Part shown: positions 18,191 to 25,930 of the stretch, piece by piece
How the letters are laid out: each line of letters begins with the position of its first letter
Position numbering within the stretch: position 1 is the first letter of the stretch
DNA from: Rhizobium rosettiformans
Lineage (GTDB): Bacteria; Pseudomonadota; Alphaproteobacteria; Rhizobiales; Rhizobiaceae
NCBI RefSeq assembly: GCF_016806065.1
Contig: NZ_CP032405.1
Span: forward strand, 2,136,001 to 2,200,000
Length of the DNA: 64,000 nt
Direction of reading: 5' to 3'
Notes under the pieces: model-generated
What the model saw: only the letters and a program-made list of their open reading frames with translations
Told to the model about the DNA's origin: nothing
The model's database searches: none
Made by a program: the position numbers and the translations under genes

Positions 18191-18729
18191 TGGGCAAGAT
18201 ACTCGGAATCGGCCTTTGGGTCTGCATCGTCACGCTGGGGGCCGTCTACGGCTCGATCTACCTGGCGACAGCCCCTGCCGGCCCGAGCGAGGAAGAGACG
18301 AAGAAGGCCGCGCTCGAACTCGTTCGCGGCGAGCCGATCACCATTCCGGTCATCGGCGGTGGAGATGTTACAGGATACTTCCTGACCCGCATCTCCTTCA
18401 TGATGGACAAGGACAAGGTCAAGGGGCAAACCCTGCCGACGACCGAGCTGATGACCGACCAGTTGTTTACGCTGCTGGTCGGAAACAAGATGGTCGACAT
18501 CGGCAATGTCTCTGCATTTGACGTCAATTCGTTCCGTGACCAGATCAAGACCGAGATGAATGCAAGGCTCGGGGAAGGCATGATCGATCAGGTCCTGATC
18601 GAGCAGCTCGACTACGTCTCGAAGGACGCCGCTCGCAAGGCAGCCGATGGTGGTTCCAAACCGATGGAGAGGACTCAGGTCGTCGAAGGGGAGAAGGTCG
18701 AGGAAAAGCCGGCATCGTCGGGCCACTGA
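18190..18729 (+). CDS. Single-span membrane protein, FliL-like topology
   Basis: This 179-aa protein has one N-terminal transmembrane helix (residues 4-26, ILGIGLWVCIVTLGAVYGSI). A periplasmic domain at about 45-150 ends with IKTEMNARLGEGMIDQVLIE and QLDYVSKDA, reminiscent of the end of FliL (a helix before a terminal strand). The last 30 residues are low complexity. Its start overlaps the preceding gene by one base, and it is the last gene of the flagellar run. A role at stator or basal body is inferred. A FliL domain is not certain. Confidence 0.55.
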   Translation: MGKILGIGLWVCIVTLGAVYGSIYLATAPAGPSEEETKKAALELVRGEPITIPVIGGGDVTGYFLTRISFMMDKDKVKGQTLPTTELMTDQLFTLLVGNKMVDIGNVSAFDVNSFRDQIKTEMNARLGEGMIDQVLIEQLDYVSKDAARKAADGGSKPMERTQVVEGEKVEEKPASSGH

Positions 18730-18851
18730 TTGCCGCAGCGTTTCATGGTAAACGCCGCGTCTATCATTTCAGGAGGATTCTAACGTATTGTTTAACCTGA
18801 ATTTTAGCGACGACTGATAGGTTCCGGGTATCGATCCTCGGGACCCGCTCT

Positions 18852-19673
18852 ATGCCAGCTTCGTCATCTTCTGCAGTGAGACAGCCTGACGACGCCCTTG
18901 CTCGGGCTCCGCAGCCGGTGGCCCCGGTACGCCCGATCCTCGACATGCCCGTCCACGATCTCGGCTGGAAGCCGGCGCTTGCCCTGCTAGAGGAAAAGCT
19001 GACCGAGAACCGTGGCCTGACGCATATTGCGTTTCTCAATGCCAACAATGCCAATGTGATGATGCGCGATCCCGACTACCGGGAGGTTCTCGGCCGCTGT
19101 CTGGTCCTGCCGGATGGTATCGGTGTAGACATCGCCGCAAGGTTCCTGCATGGCGGTCGCTTTTCGGCCAATCTGAACGGGACGGATTTCGTGCCGGCAG
19201 CCCTGACCTTCATCACCAAGCCCCTGCGGGTGGGCCTGCTCGGTGCGACATCCGAGGTGCTCCAGGATGCAGCCAGGAACTTCCGGCGTCATTCGCCCTG
19301 GCATGACTTCGTGGAAATCTCGGATGGCTATTTCGACCGGGCCGATCCGACATTCATTTTGAAGCGCATCGAGCAGGCCCGCATCGATCTGCTGCTCGTT
19401 GCCATGGGCACGCCTTTGCAGGAAAAATGGGTCGACAAGCACCTGACCGGCGATCACGCCCGGGTCGTGATCAGTGTTGGCGCATTGCTCGACTTCGTCT
19501 CGGGACGCGTCCCGCGGGCGCCCGACTGGGTTCGCCAACTGAGATCCGAATGGCTGTTTCGCCTTTGGCTGGAGCCTTCGCGCCTTTGGCGGCGCTATGT
19601 TCTCGGCATCCCCGTTTTTCTGGCCCACGTCTTGCGCCATCGGTTTCGTCAGCCCTCAACGCTACCCGGCTGA
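18852..19673 (+). CDS. WecG/TagA/CpsF family glycosyltransferase (GT26)
   Basis: This 273-aa enzyme belongs to the family that transfers N-acetylmannosamine or ManNAcA-type sugars to polyprenyl-linked acceptors in surface polysaccharide synthesis. Visible family features are LNANNANVMMRDPDYREVL, LPDGIGVDIAARFL, GTPLQEKWVDKH, ISVGALLDFVSGRVPRAPDW, and the basic C-terminus SEWLFRLWLEPSRLWRRYVL. The first 30 residues are Pro/Ala-rich and not part of the domain. It stands alone between the flagellar cluster and folD, so its glycan is unknown: exopolysaccharide, LPS or flagellin modification are all possible. Confidence 0.88.
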   Translation: MPASSSSAVRQPDDALARAPQPVAPVRPILDMPVHDLGWKPALALLEEKLTENRGLTHIAFLNANNANVMMRDPDYREVLGRCLVLPDGIGVDIAARFLHGGRFSANLNGTDFVPAALTFITKPLRVGLLGATSEVLQDAARNFRRHSPWHDFVEISDGYFDRADPTFILKRIEQARIDLLLVAMGTPLQEKWVDKHLTGDHARVVISVGALLDFVSGRVPRAPDWVRQLRSEWLFRLWLEPSRLWRRYVLGIPVFLAHVLRHRFRQPSTLPG

Positions 19674-19798
19674 CAGCGGAGTCGCGAAATCCTGCACTTG
19701 CAATATGCCGCAATTTGACAGCATAGGACGGCAACAGGCAAATGGCGCCTGCATGTTGGCGCTAGCTTGCTGCGAGTTCTAGACGGGGATTGTGCACA

Positions 19799-20698
19799 GT
19801 GACCACGGTAATCGATGGAAAGGCAGCCGCCGCTTCGGTGATCGAAGCGGTAACCTCAGCAGCGACGACACTCAAGACCTCCGGCCATCGCAAGCCGGGC
19901 CTGGCCGTGGTCATCGTCGGCGATGACCCGGCAAGCCACGCTTACGTCGGTGCCAAGAGCCGGATGGCCAAGCAGTGTGGCTTCAACTCGATCCAGCACA
20001 CCTTGCCCGAGAAGACCTCTCAGGAAGAGCTGATGACGCTGGTCGCTTCGCTCAATGCCGATCCCGAGATCGATGGTATCCTCGTCCAGCTCCCGCTTCC
20101 CAAGCATCTCGACAGCGAGCCGGTGATCCAGTCGATCCTGCCGGAAAAGGATGTCGATGGCCTGCACATCGTCAATGCCGGAAAGCTTGCGACTGGCGAC
20201 CTGAAGACCGGCCTTCTCTCCTGCACACCGGCTGGCGCAATGATCCTCGTGCGCCAGATCCATGGTGGCGACCTGTCCGGCCTGAATGCACTGGTCATCG
20301 GCCGTTCGAACCTCTTCGGCAAGCCGATGGCGCAACTGCTGCTCAATGCCAATGCCACCGTCACCATCGGCCATTCGCGCAGCCGCGACCTGCCGGAGCT
20401 CGCCCGTCAGGCGGACATCCTGGTCGCAGCTGTCGGCCGCGCCGAGATGGTCAAGGCCGACTGGTTGAAGCCCGGTGCAACCGTCATCGATGTCGGCATC
20501 AACCGTGTCGCAGCGCCTGAGAAGGGCGAGGGCAAGTTCAAGCTGGTCGGCGATGTCGCCTTTGCCGAATGCAAGCCGGTAGCCAAGGCGATCTCGCCGG
20601 TTCCAGGCGGCGTCGGCCCCATGACGATTGCCATGCTGATGGCCAACACCGTGATCGCCGCCCATCGCCGGGCCGGCATGACTGCGCCGCGCTTCTGA
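19799..20698 (+). CDS. folD: Methylenetetrahydrofolate dehydrogenase / cyclohydrolase FolD
   Basis: FolD interconverts 5,10-methylene-, 5,10-methenyl- and 10-formyl-tetrahydrofolate with NADP. The 299-aa product has the expected motifs: [14 protein letters not shown] (with the catalytic Lys), [13 protein letters not shown], the P-loop-like [17 protein letters not shown], and [18 protein letters not shown] near the end. GTG at 19799 is preferred because GGGGA at 19785-19789 is properly spaced; a TTG at 19790 is too close to that site. It converges with aglR, with only 24 bp between stops. Confidence 0.96.
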   Translation: MTTVIDGKAAAASVIEAVTSAATTLKTSGHRKPGLAVVIVGDDPASHAYVGAKSRMAKQCGFNSIQHTLPEKTSQEELMTLVASLNADPEIDGILVQLPLPKHLDSEPVIQSILPEKDVDGLHIVNAGKLATGDLKTGLLSCTPAGAMILVRQIHGGDLSGLNALVIGRSNLFGKPMAQLLLNANATVTIGHSRSRDLPELARQADILVAAVGRAEMVKADWLKPGATVIDVGINRVAAPEKGEGKFKLVGDVAFAECKPVAKAISPVPGGVGPMTIAMLMANTVIAAHRRAGMTAPRF

Positions 20699-20722
20699 CG
20701 CCTCAGGCCATTGATCGCAGGG

Positions 20723-21757
20723 TCAGGGGGGTGCCGGCCCGGTCGAGGCCCGGACCACCAGTTCCACCTTCCACAATTCCTGCTCCGGTGGTGCGGGTGT
20801 GGTTTGATTGATCATTGCGATCAGCCGTTCTCCGATCCGCTTGCCGGCAGCGCGAAGCGACGAGCGCGTCGTCGTGAGCGGCGTCGAAAAGTTCTCCGGC
20901 TTCAGCAATGGCAGCTCGTCGTCATGCGCGATCAGGGAAACGTCCACGCCAAGCTTGAGGCCAAGCTCGTTCATCGCCCTGACGGCCCCGAGTGCCAGCA
21001 CGGTACTGGCGCATAACACGGCAGTCGGCCGGTCCGGGCCGGACAGGATCTCCTTCATCCCGCGATAGCCCTGTTCGTCGCCCATGAAGCTGTGCCGTGT
21101 ATGGCGAGGGTCGAGCAGCAATCCCCGGTCGGCCAGCGCCTTCTCCGTCCCCAGCCGTCGTCGATGGGCAAAGTCCAGATCGGCATGGCCGTTCAGCAAG
21201 GCGATCCGCTTGTGGCCGAGTTGCAGCAGGAAGCGGGTCGCATCGTAGAACGCCCCTTCATTGTCGACATCCAGAAACGGATAGTCCAGCTCAAGCCCCG
21301 AGGAGCGGCCGTGGACGATGAAAGGAAGCGATAGTGTCTTCGCCATCACGATCCTCGGGTCCTTCTCGCGAACATAGGCGAGATAGTAACCGTCCACGCT
21401 ACCGCTGGCGGCGAGCCATCGGATCGCTTGTTCTTCGTCTTCGGCTTTGGAAGGCATGATGACGAAGTGGAAGTCTTGGAGGATCGCAGCCTCGGCCAGT
21501 CCGCTCTGAAACTCGGCGAAGTGCATGTCCGAACTGTGGTCGGGCGAGATTGGCATGATCAGCCCGATGGACCCGGCTTTTCCGGTGGCGAGCCTTTGCG
21601 CTGCGCGATTGGGCCGGTAGCCGGTCTCCTTCGCCGCCTGAAGCACGCGCCTGCGCGTCTCTTCGTTCACTTCGGGATAACCGTTGAGCGCGCGGCTGAT
21701 CGTCGTCTGCGACAGACCGAGCATCTGCGACAATTCTTTGAGATTCACTGCTGGCAT
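20723..21757 (-). CDS. aglR: LacI-family regulator of alpha-glucoside genes AglR
   Basis: AglR is the LacI/GalR-type repressor of the divergent aglEFGAK operon. The 344-aa product has an N-terminal helix-turn-helix and hinge (NLKELSQMLGLSQTTISRAL, then YRPNRAAQRLATGKAGSIGL). A periplasmic-binding-like effector domain follows (FIVHGRSSGLELDYPFLDVD, QLGHKRIALLNG, TAVLCASTVLALGAVRA). The ATG at 21757 (MPAVNLKELS) is preferred over 21790, which would add 11 residues unlike a LacI start. An AAGCGCTT operator at 21800-21807 lies about 45 bp upstream, so it probably controls its own expression. Confidence 0.92.
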   Translation of the reverse strand: MPAVNLKELSQMLGLSQTTISRALNGYPEVNEETRRRVLQAAKETGYRPNRAAQRLATGKAGSIGLIMPISPDHSSDMHFAEFQSGLAEAAILQDFHFVIMPSKAEDEEQAIRWLAASGSVDGYYLAYVREKDPRIVMAKTLSLPFIVHGRSSGLELDYPFLDVDNEGAFYDATRFLLQLGHKRIALLNGHADLDFAHRRRLGTEKALADRGLLLDPRHTRHSFMGDEQGYRGMKEILSGPDRPTAVLCASTVLALGAVRAMNELGLKLGVDVSLIAHDDELPLLKPENFSTPLTTTRSSLRAAGKRIGERLIAMINQTTPAPPEQELWKVELVVRASTGPAPP

Positions 21758-22027
21758 TCCTCTCCCGTGCAAGACCGCAGTTGCCTCCACAGGCGGCCAA
21801 AGCGCTTCGACTATGGCGCAGACCAGCGGGCTGCGACAAGAGGAAAATGATACAAATCAATGCAGTTGCTTCTTCACGAACGGGGAGTTGCGCCTAAATG
21901 TGGCAGTACCAGAAAAGCGCTTGACTCAGTGTGGACCCCAATGTGATGAAATAGGGGCCAAAGCGCTTTGAGGAAAACGCGCTGACCAAGGACGTTTGGC
22001 CGTCCGATGTGATGGGAGGTAAATCAC
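21758..22027. promoter_or_regulatory. aglR-aglE divergent promoter with three AAGCGCTT operators
   Basis: Three palindromes share the core AAGCGCTT: 21800-21807 near aglR, 21915-21922, and 21961-21968. The last is extended to the perfect 12-mer CAAAGCGCTTTG at 21959-21970. The middle copy overlaps TTGACT (21921-21926), a good -35 for aglE; the -10 is less clear but TGAAAT lies at 21947-21952. Centre spacing of the first two is 115 bp (about 11 helical turns), which suits looping. CG-centred palindromes of this type are typical LacI-family operators. Confidence 0.72.
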
Positions 22028-23380
22028 ATGAAGAAACTGTTTTTGATGACCGTGGCGACTGCCGCGCTCGTAGCCGGCTCGGTCGGCGCACAGGAATTGA
22101 AGTTCGCTCCCGGTGAAGATGCCAAGTTCAACTGGGCAAGTTTCGAAGAGCTGAAGAAGACCCAGCTCAATGGCGAGCAGATCACCATTTTCGGCCCCTG
22201 GCTCGGTCCTGACCAGGTCCTCGTCGAAAGCGTTCTGGCCTATTTCGCAGCCGCGACCGGCGCGGATGTACGCTATACCGGCTCTGACAGCTTCGAGCAG
22301 CAGATCGTCGTCGATCTGGAAGCCGGCTCCGCTCCCAATATCGCCATCTTCCCGCAGCCGGGCCTCGCGTCCGACATGGCAAAGCGTGGCTTCCTGACCG
22401 ACCTCGGCGCTGAAAATGCCTCCTGGCTCAAGGACAACTACGCCGCTGGCCAGTCCTGGGTCGACCTCGGCACTTATGCTGGCCAGGACGGCAACACGGC
22501 TTTCTACGGCTTCCCCTTCAAGACCGACCTGAAGTCGCTCGTCTGGTATTCGCCTGAGAACTTCGAGGATGCCGGTTACGAAGTCCCTGAGACCATGGAA
22601 GAGCTGAAGGCTCTGACCGAGAAGATCGTGGCTGACGGAGGCACGCCCTGGTGCATCGGTCTCGGCTCGGGTGCTGCCACCGGTTGGCCGGCAACCGACT
22701 GGGTCGAGGACATGATGCTGCGCACCGCGTCCCCGGAAGACTACGATAAGTGGGTTTCCAACGAGATGAAGTTCGACGACCCGATAGTCGTCAACGCCAT
22801 CAACGAATTCGGCTGGTTTGCCAAGAACGACAAGTTCGTCGTTGGCGGTGCAGGCGCAGTCGCTTCGACCGACTTCCGCGACAGCCCGAAGGGTCTCTTT
22901 GCCTCGCCGCCGCAGTGCTACCTGCACCGCCAGGCTTCGTTCATTCCGTCCTTCTTCCCCGAGGGCACGAGCGTTGGTGAAGATGCAGACTTCTTCTACT
23001 TCCCGGCCTATGCCGAGAAGGACCTCGGCAGCCCGGTTCTCGGCGCAGGTACCACCTTCGCCATTACCAAGGACAGTAAGGCTGCTCGCGCCTTCATCGA
23101 GTTCCTGAAGTCGCCGATCGCCCATGAAGTCTGGATGGCCCAGAAGGGCTTCCTCACCCCGCACAAGGGCGTGAACCCGGAAGTCTTCACCGATCCGACC
23201 GTTCGCAAGATGAACGACATCTTGCTGCAGGCCACCACCTTCCGCTTCGACGGTTCCGACCTGATGCCGGGCGCCATCGGCGCTGGCAGCTTCTGGACCG
23301 GCATGGTCGACTTTGTCGGTGGCAAGTCCGCCGAAGATGTTGCAAAGTCGATCCAGACAGCCTGGGACGGCATCAAGTAA
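22028..23380 (+). CDS. aglE: Alpha-glucoside ABC transporter, substrate-binding protein AglE
   Basis: AglE is the periplasmic binding protein for sucrose, maltose, trehalose and other alpha-glucosides in rhizobia. The 450-aa product has a signal peptide (MKKLFLMTVATAALVAGSVG, cleaved near residue 21). Family 1 solute-binding features are ITIFGPWLGPDQVLVESVL, WCIGLGSGAATGWPATDWVE and ARAFIEFLKSPIAHEVWM. GGGAGG precedes the start. It is the first gene of aglEFGAK and is followed by a hairpin before aglF, which would favour surplus binding protein. Confidence 0.93.
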   Translation: MKKLFLMTVATAALVAGSVGAQELKFAPGEDAKFNWASFEELKKTQLNGEQITIFGPWLGPDQVLVESVLAYFAAATGADVRYTGSDSFEQQIVVDLEAGSAPNIAIFPQPGLASDMAKRGFLTDLGAENASWLKDNYAAGQSWVDLGTYAGQDGNTAFYGFPFKTDLKSLVWYSPENFEDAGYEVPETMEELKALTEKIVADGGTPWCIGLGSGAATGWPATDWVEDMMLRTASPEDYDKWVSNEMKFDDPIVVNAINEFGWFAKNDKFVVGGAGAVASTDFRDSPKGLFASPPQCYLHRQASFIPSFFPEGTSVGEDADFFYFPAYAEKDLGSPVLGAGTTFAITKDSKAARAFIEFLKSPIAHEVWMAQKGFLTPHKGVNPEVFTDPTVRKMNDILLQATTFRFDGSDLMPGAIGAGSFWTGMVDFVGGKSAEDVAKSIQTAWDGIK

Positions 23381-23409
23381 GCTGCCGTAGAACAGTATTG
23401 CCTAACGAA

Positions 23410-23433
23410 CGTCCGGGCTTCACCGCCCGGGCG
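23410..23433 (+). other. Intercistronic hairpin aglE-aglF
   Basis: CGTCCGGGC (23410-23418) pairs with GCCCGGGCG (23425-23433) across a TTCACC loop, nine pairs with one G-U. Only an A run follows (AAAAAAA at 23439-23445), so it is not a normal terminator. Such hairpins after binding-protein genes often stabilise the upstream message. Confidence 0.55.
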
Positions 23434-23473
23434 CTCGCAAAAAAATCAGAAGGCATGCGGAGGGGAGACCAAG

Positions 23474-24715
23474 ATGAATCCGGCGTTGCAGGCTCTGATC
23501 ACGATCATCATCGGTGTCGGTGGGTGTATCGGTTATTTCTATCTGTCGAACGTGTTTGTCGACAGGGTGCTGTTCCCCGCCAAGGGAGAGCATGCAGGGC
23601 GCAATATCAACCGCGCCAACATGATACGTCCCTGGCTCTTCCTGTTTCCGGCGATCGTGGCACTCGGCCTCTATCTGGTCTATCCGGTCATCGCCTCGCT
23701 CTGGTTGTCGGTAACCAGCCGCAACGCGGGCGGCGCCTTCGTTGGTCTGGCCAATTATGAGCGCATGCTCGGCGAAACGAAATTCTGGGAAGCGATCAGT
23801 AACAATCTTTTGTGGCTGACCGTCGTCCCGGCCGCATCCACGGCCTTTGGCCTTCTGGCCGCACAGCTGACCGACCGGATTTCCTGGGGCAATATCGCGA
23901 AATCGCTGATTTTCATGCCCATGGCGATTTCCTTTGTCGGTGCATCCGTCATCTTCAAGCTGGTCTATGACACGCGCCCGGCAGGGGAAGAGCAGATCGG
24001 CCTTCTGAACGCCTTGTGGCTGTCCTTCGATGGGGGATGGGGCACGGTTCTGGTGCTTCGCGTTCTTCCGGCACTCCTGCTTCTCGCCTTCATCGCTTTC
24101 GTCGTCTACGGCATCTACCAGCTGTTGCGCCCGCTCTCCGGCGGCATCGGCTATCACGGCGGCAGTTCCAAATTCGGCGTGGTCGTGCGCGTTGCACTCA
24201 CCCTGGCCGGCCTCTGGCTTTGCTATCGCGGGCTGATTTCCACCTACTCCGTCCTGACCGTCGAATATCCCTATGGCCAGCCGCAGACCTGGTTGACGAT
24301 CCCCTTCTGGAACAACTTCTTCCTGATGGTGGTGCTGATCTGGATTCAGACCGGTTTCGCCATGGTCATCCTGTCGGCGGCGCTGCGCGGGATCCCGGAA
24401 GAAACGATCGAGGCCGCCGTCATCGACGGGGCCAACGACTTCGAGATCTTCTTCAAGATCAAGATCCCGCAGATTATGGGAACCGTCGTCGTCGTCTGGA
24501 CCACGATCACGCTCGTCGTCCTCAAGGTCTTTGACATCGTCTTTGCCATGACCAACGGCCAGTGGGAAACGCAGGTGCTTGCCAACTACATGTTCGACAA
24601 GCTCTTCCGCGCCAATGACTGGGGCGTCGGCTCGGCAAGCGCCATGGTGATCATGCTCCTGGTTCTGCCGATCCTGATCTGGAACGTCTACAACGCTCGA
24701 AAAGAAATGCGCTGA
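23474..24715 (+). CDS. aglF: Alpha-glucoside ABC transporter permease AglF
   Basis: AglF is one of the two inner-membrane permeases of the alpha-glucoside importer. The 413-aa product has an N-terminal helix (ITIIIGVGGCIGYFYLSNVF), the main permease bundle from about residue 50, and an EAA loop GIPEETIEAAVIDGANDFEI about 90 residues from the end. It is longer than a typical MalF-like sugar permease because of hydrophobic inserts at about 195-270. GGAGGGGAG lies just upstream of the ATG. It precedes aglG by 14 bp. Confidence 0.93.
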   Translation: MNPALQALITIIIGVGGCIGYFYLSNVFVDRVLFPAKGEHAGRNINRANMIRPWLFLFPAIVALGLYLVYPVIASLWLSVTSRNAGGAFVGLANYERMLGETKFWEAISNNLLWLTVVPAASTAFGLLAAQLTDRISWGNIAKSLIFMPMAISFVGASVIFKLVYDTRPAGEEQIGLLNALWLSFDGGWGTVLVLRVLPALLLLAFIAFVVYGIYQLLRPLSGGIGYHGGSSKFGVVVRVALTLAGLWLCYRGLISTYSVLTVEYPYGQPQTWLTIPFWNNFFLMVVLIWIQTGFAMVILSAALRGIPEETIEAAVIDGANDFEIFFKIKIPQIMGTVVVVWTTITLVVLKVFDIVFAMTNGQWETQVLANYMFDKLFRANDWGVGSASAMVIMLLVLPILIWNVYNARKEMR

Positions 24716-24729
24716 GGGGAGGCGGGACC

Positions 24730-25893
24730 ATGGCAAAGATTGCAGGCAAGAAATCCGGACTCGTCTGGGCCGTTCATCTCTCGGTAGCGGCACTGGTCGT
24801 CCTTTGGCTTCTGCCGACCGCAGGCCTCTTCATCTCCTCATTCCGCACAGCGGACCAGATCGCCACTAGCGGCTGGTGGAGTTCGCTATTTTCGCAGGAG
24901 CAGAACCTCGTCTTGAGAACCGCAGCGCCTTCGACCCAGCGCCAGGAAGGCAATCTCTGGGTCATTGAGGGCAATCTGCTCAGCGAAGGCGGGGCTTCGG
25001 CCGAGGCGGAGATCTCGACCTGGGGCACCACGTCGCGCGCCATCAGCGAATACGAACCCGGTGCGACCGCACCCATGGGTGACAGTGCTCGTGTGACCGT
25101 CCAGGAGAATGGTGACTATCGTCTGGAAAGCGATGTCGAGCTGACCGGCACCCGTGGCGATCGCATCTTCGTGACGGCGGAGCTGCCGCCGGAATTCACG
25201 CTCGACAACTACGAGACGGTGCTCTTCTCCGGCTCCACCACAGATTCTATGGCGAAGGCCTTCTTCAACACGCTGACCGTGACCATTCCCGCCACGGTGA
25301 TCCCGATCGTGATTGCAGCCTTCGCGGCCTATGCGCTCGCGTGGATGGAATTCCCGGGCCGCGCACTGCTGATTGCGGCCGTGGTCGCACTCCTGGTCGT
25401 GCCGCTGCAGCTGGCACTCATCCCGCTCCTGCGCCTTCATTTGTCGATCGGCATCGGCAAGGGTTATCTCGGTGTATGGCTTGCCCATACGGGCTTCGGC
25501 CTGCCCCTCGCGATCTACCTATTGCGCAATTACATGGTCGGGCTCCCGCGCGACATCATCGAATGCGCCAAGGTGGACGGTGCGACGGATTTCCAGATCT
25601 TCACCCGCATCATCCTTCCCTTGTCCTTCCCGGCGCTCGCCTCCTTCGCCATCTTCCAGTTCCTCTGGACCTGGAACGACCTGCTTGTCGCCAAGGTCTT
25701 CCTGATCGATGCGACCGGCGAGACGACCGTGATGACGAACCAGATTGTCGAGCTCTTGGGCACGCGCGGCGGCAACTGGGAAATCCTGGCGACGGCCGCC
25801 TTCGTGTCGATCGCAGTCCCGCTCCTCGTCTTCTTCTTCATGCAACGCTACCTCGTGCGTGGCCTCCTTGCCGGATCGGTCAAGGGTGGCTGA
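24730..25893 (+). CDS. aglG: Alpha-glucoside ABC transporter permease AglG
   Basis: AglG is the second permease of the importer, of the MalG type. The 387-aa product has a first transmembrane helix at about residues 15-37, then an unusually long hydrophilic periplasmic stretch of about 110 residues (roughly 55-160, containing STQRQEGNLWVIEGNLLSE). The remaining five helices follow, with an EAA loop GLPRDIIECAKVDGATDFQI. Ordinary MalG-type permeases of about 280 aa lack such an insert. The start has GGGGAGGCGGG upstream. It is followed by aglA after 37 bp. Confidence 0.93.
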   Translation: MAKIAGKKSGLVWAVHLSVAALVVLWLLPTAGLFISSFRTADQIATSGWWSSLFSQEQNLVLRTAAPSTQRQEGNLWVIEGNLLSEGGASAEAEISTWGTTSRAISEYEPGATAPMGDSARVTVQENGDYRLESDVELTGTRGDRIFVTAELPPEFTLDNYETVLFSGSTTDSMAKAFFNTLTVTIPATVIPIVIAAFAAYALAWMEFPGRALLIAAVVALLVVPLQLALIPLLRLHLSIGIGKGYLGVWLAHTGFGLPLAIYLLRNYMVGLPRDIIECAKVDGATDFQIFTRIILPLSFPALASFAIFQFLWTWNDLLVAKVFLIDATGETTVMTNQIVELLGTRGGNWEILATAAFVSIAVPLLVFFFMQRYLVRGLLAGSVKGG

Positions 25894-25930
25894 CGCCGGG
25901 TCTTCAGACCAAGCCAACAGGAATATGTGA

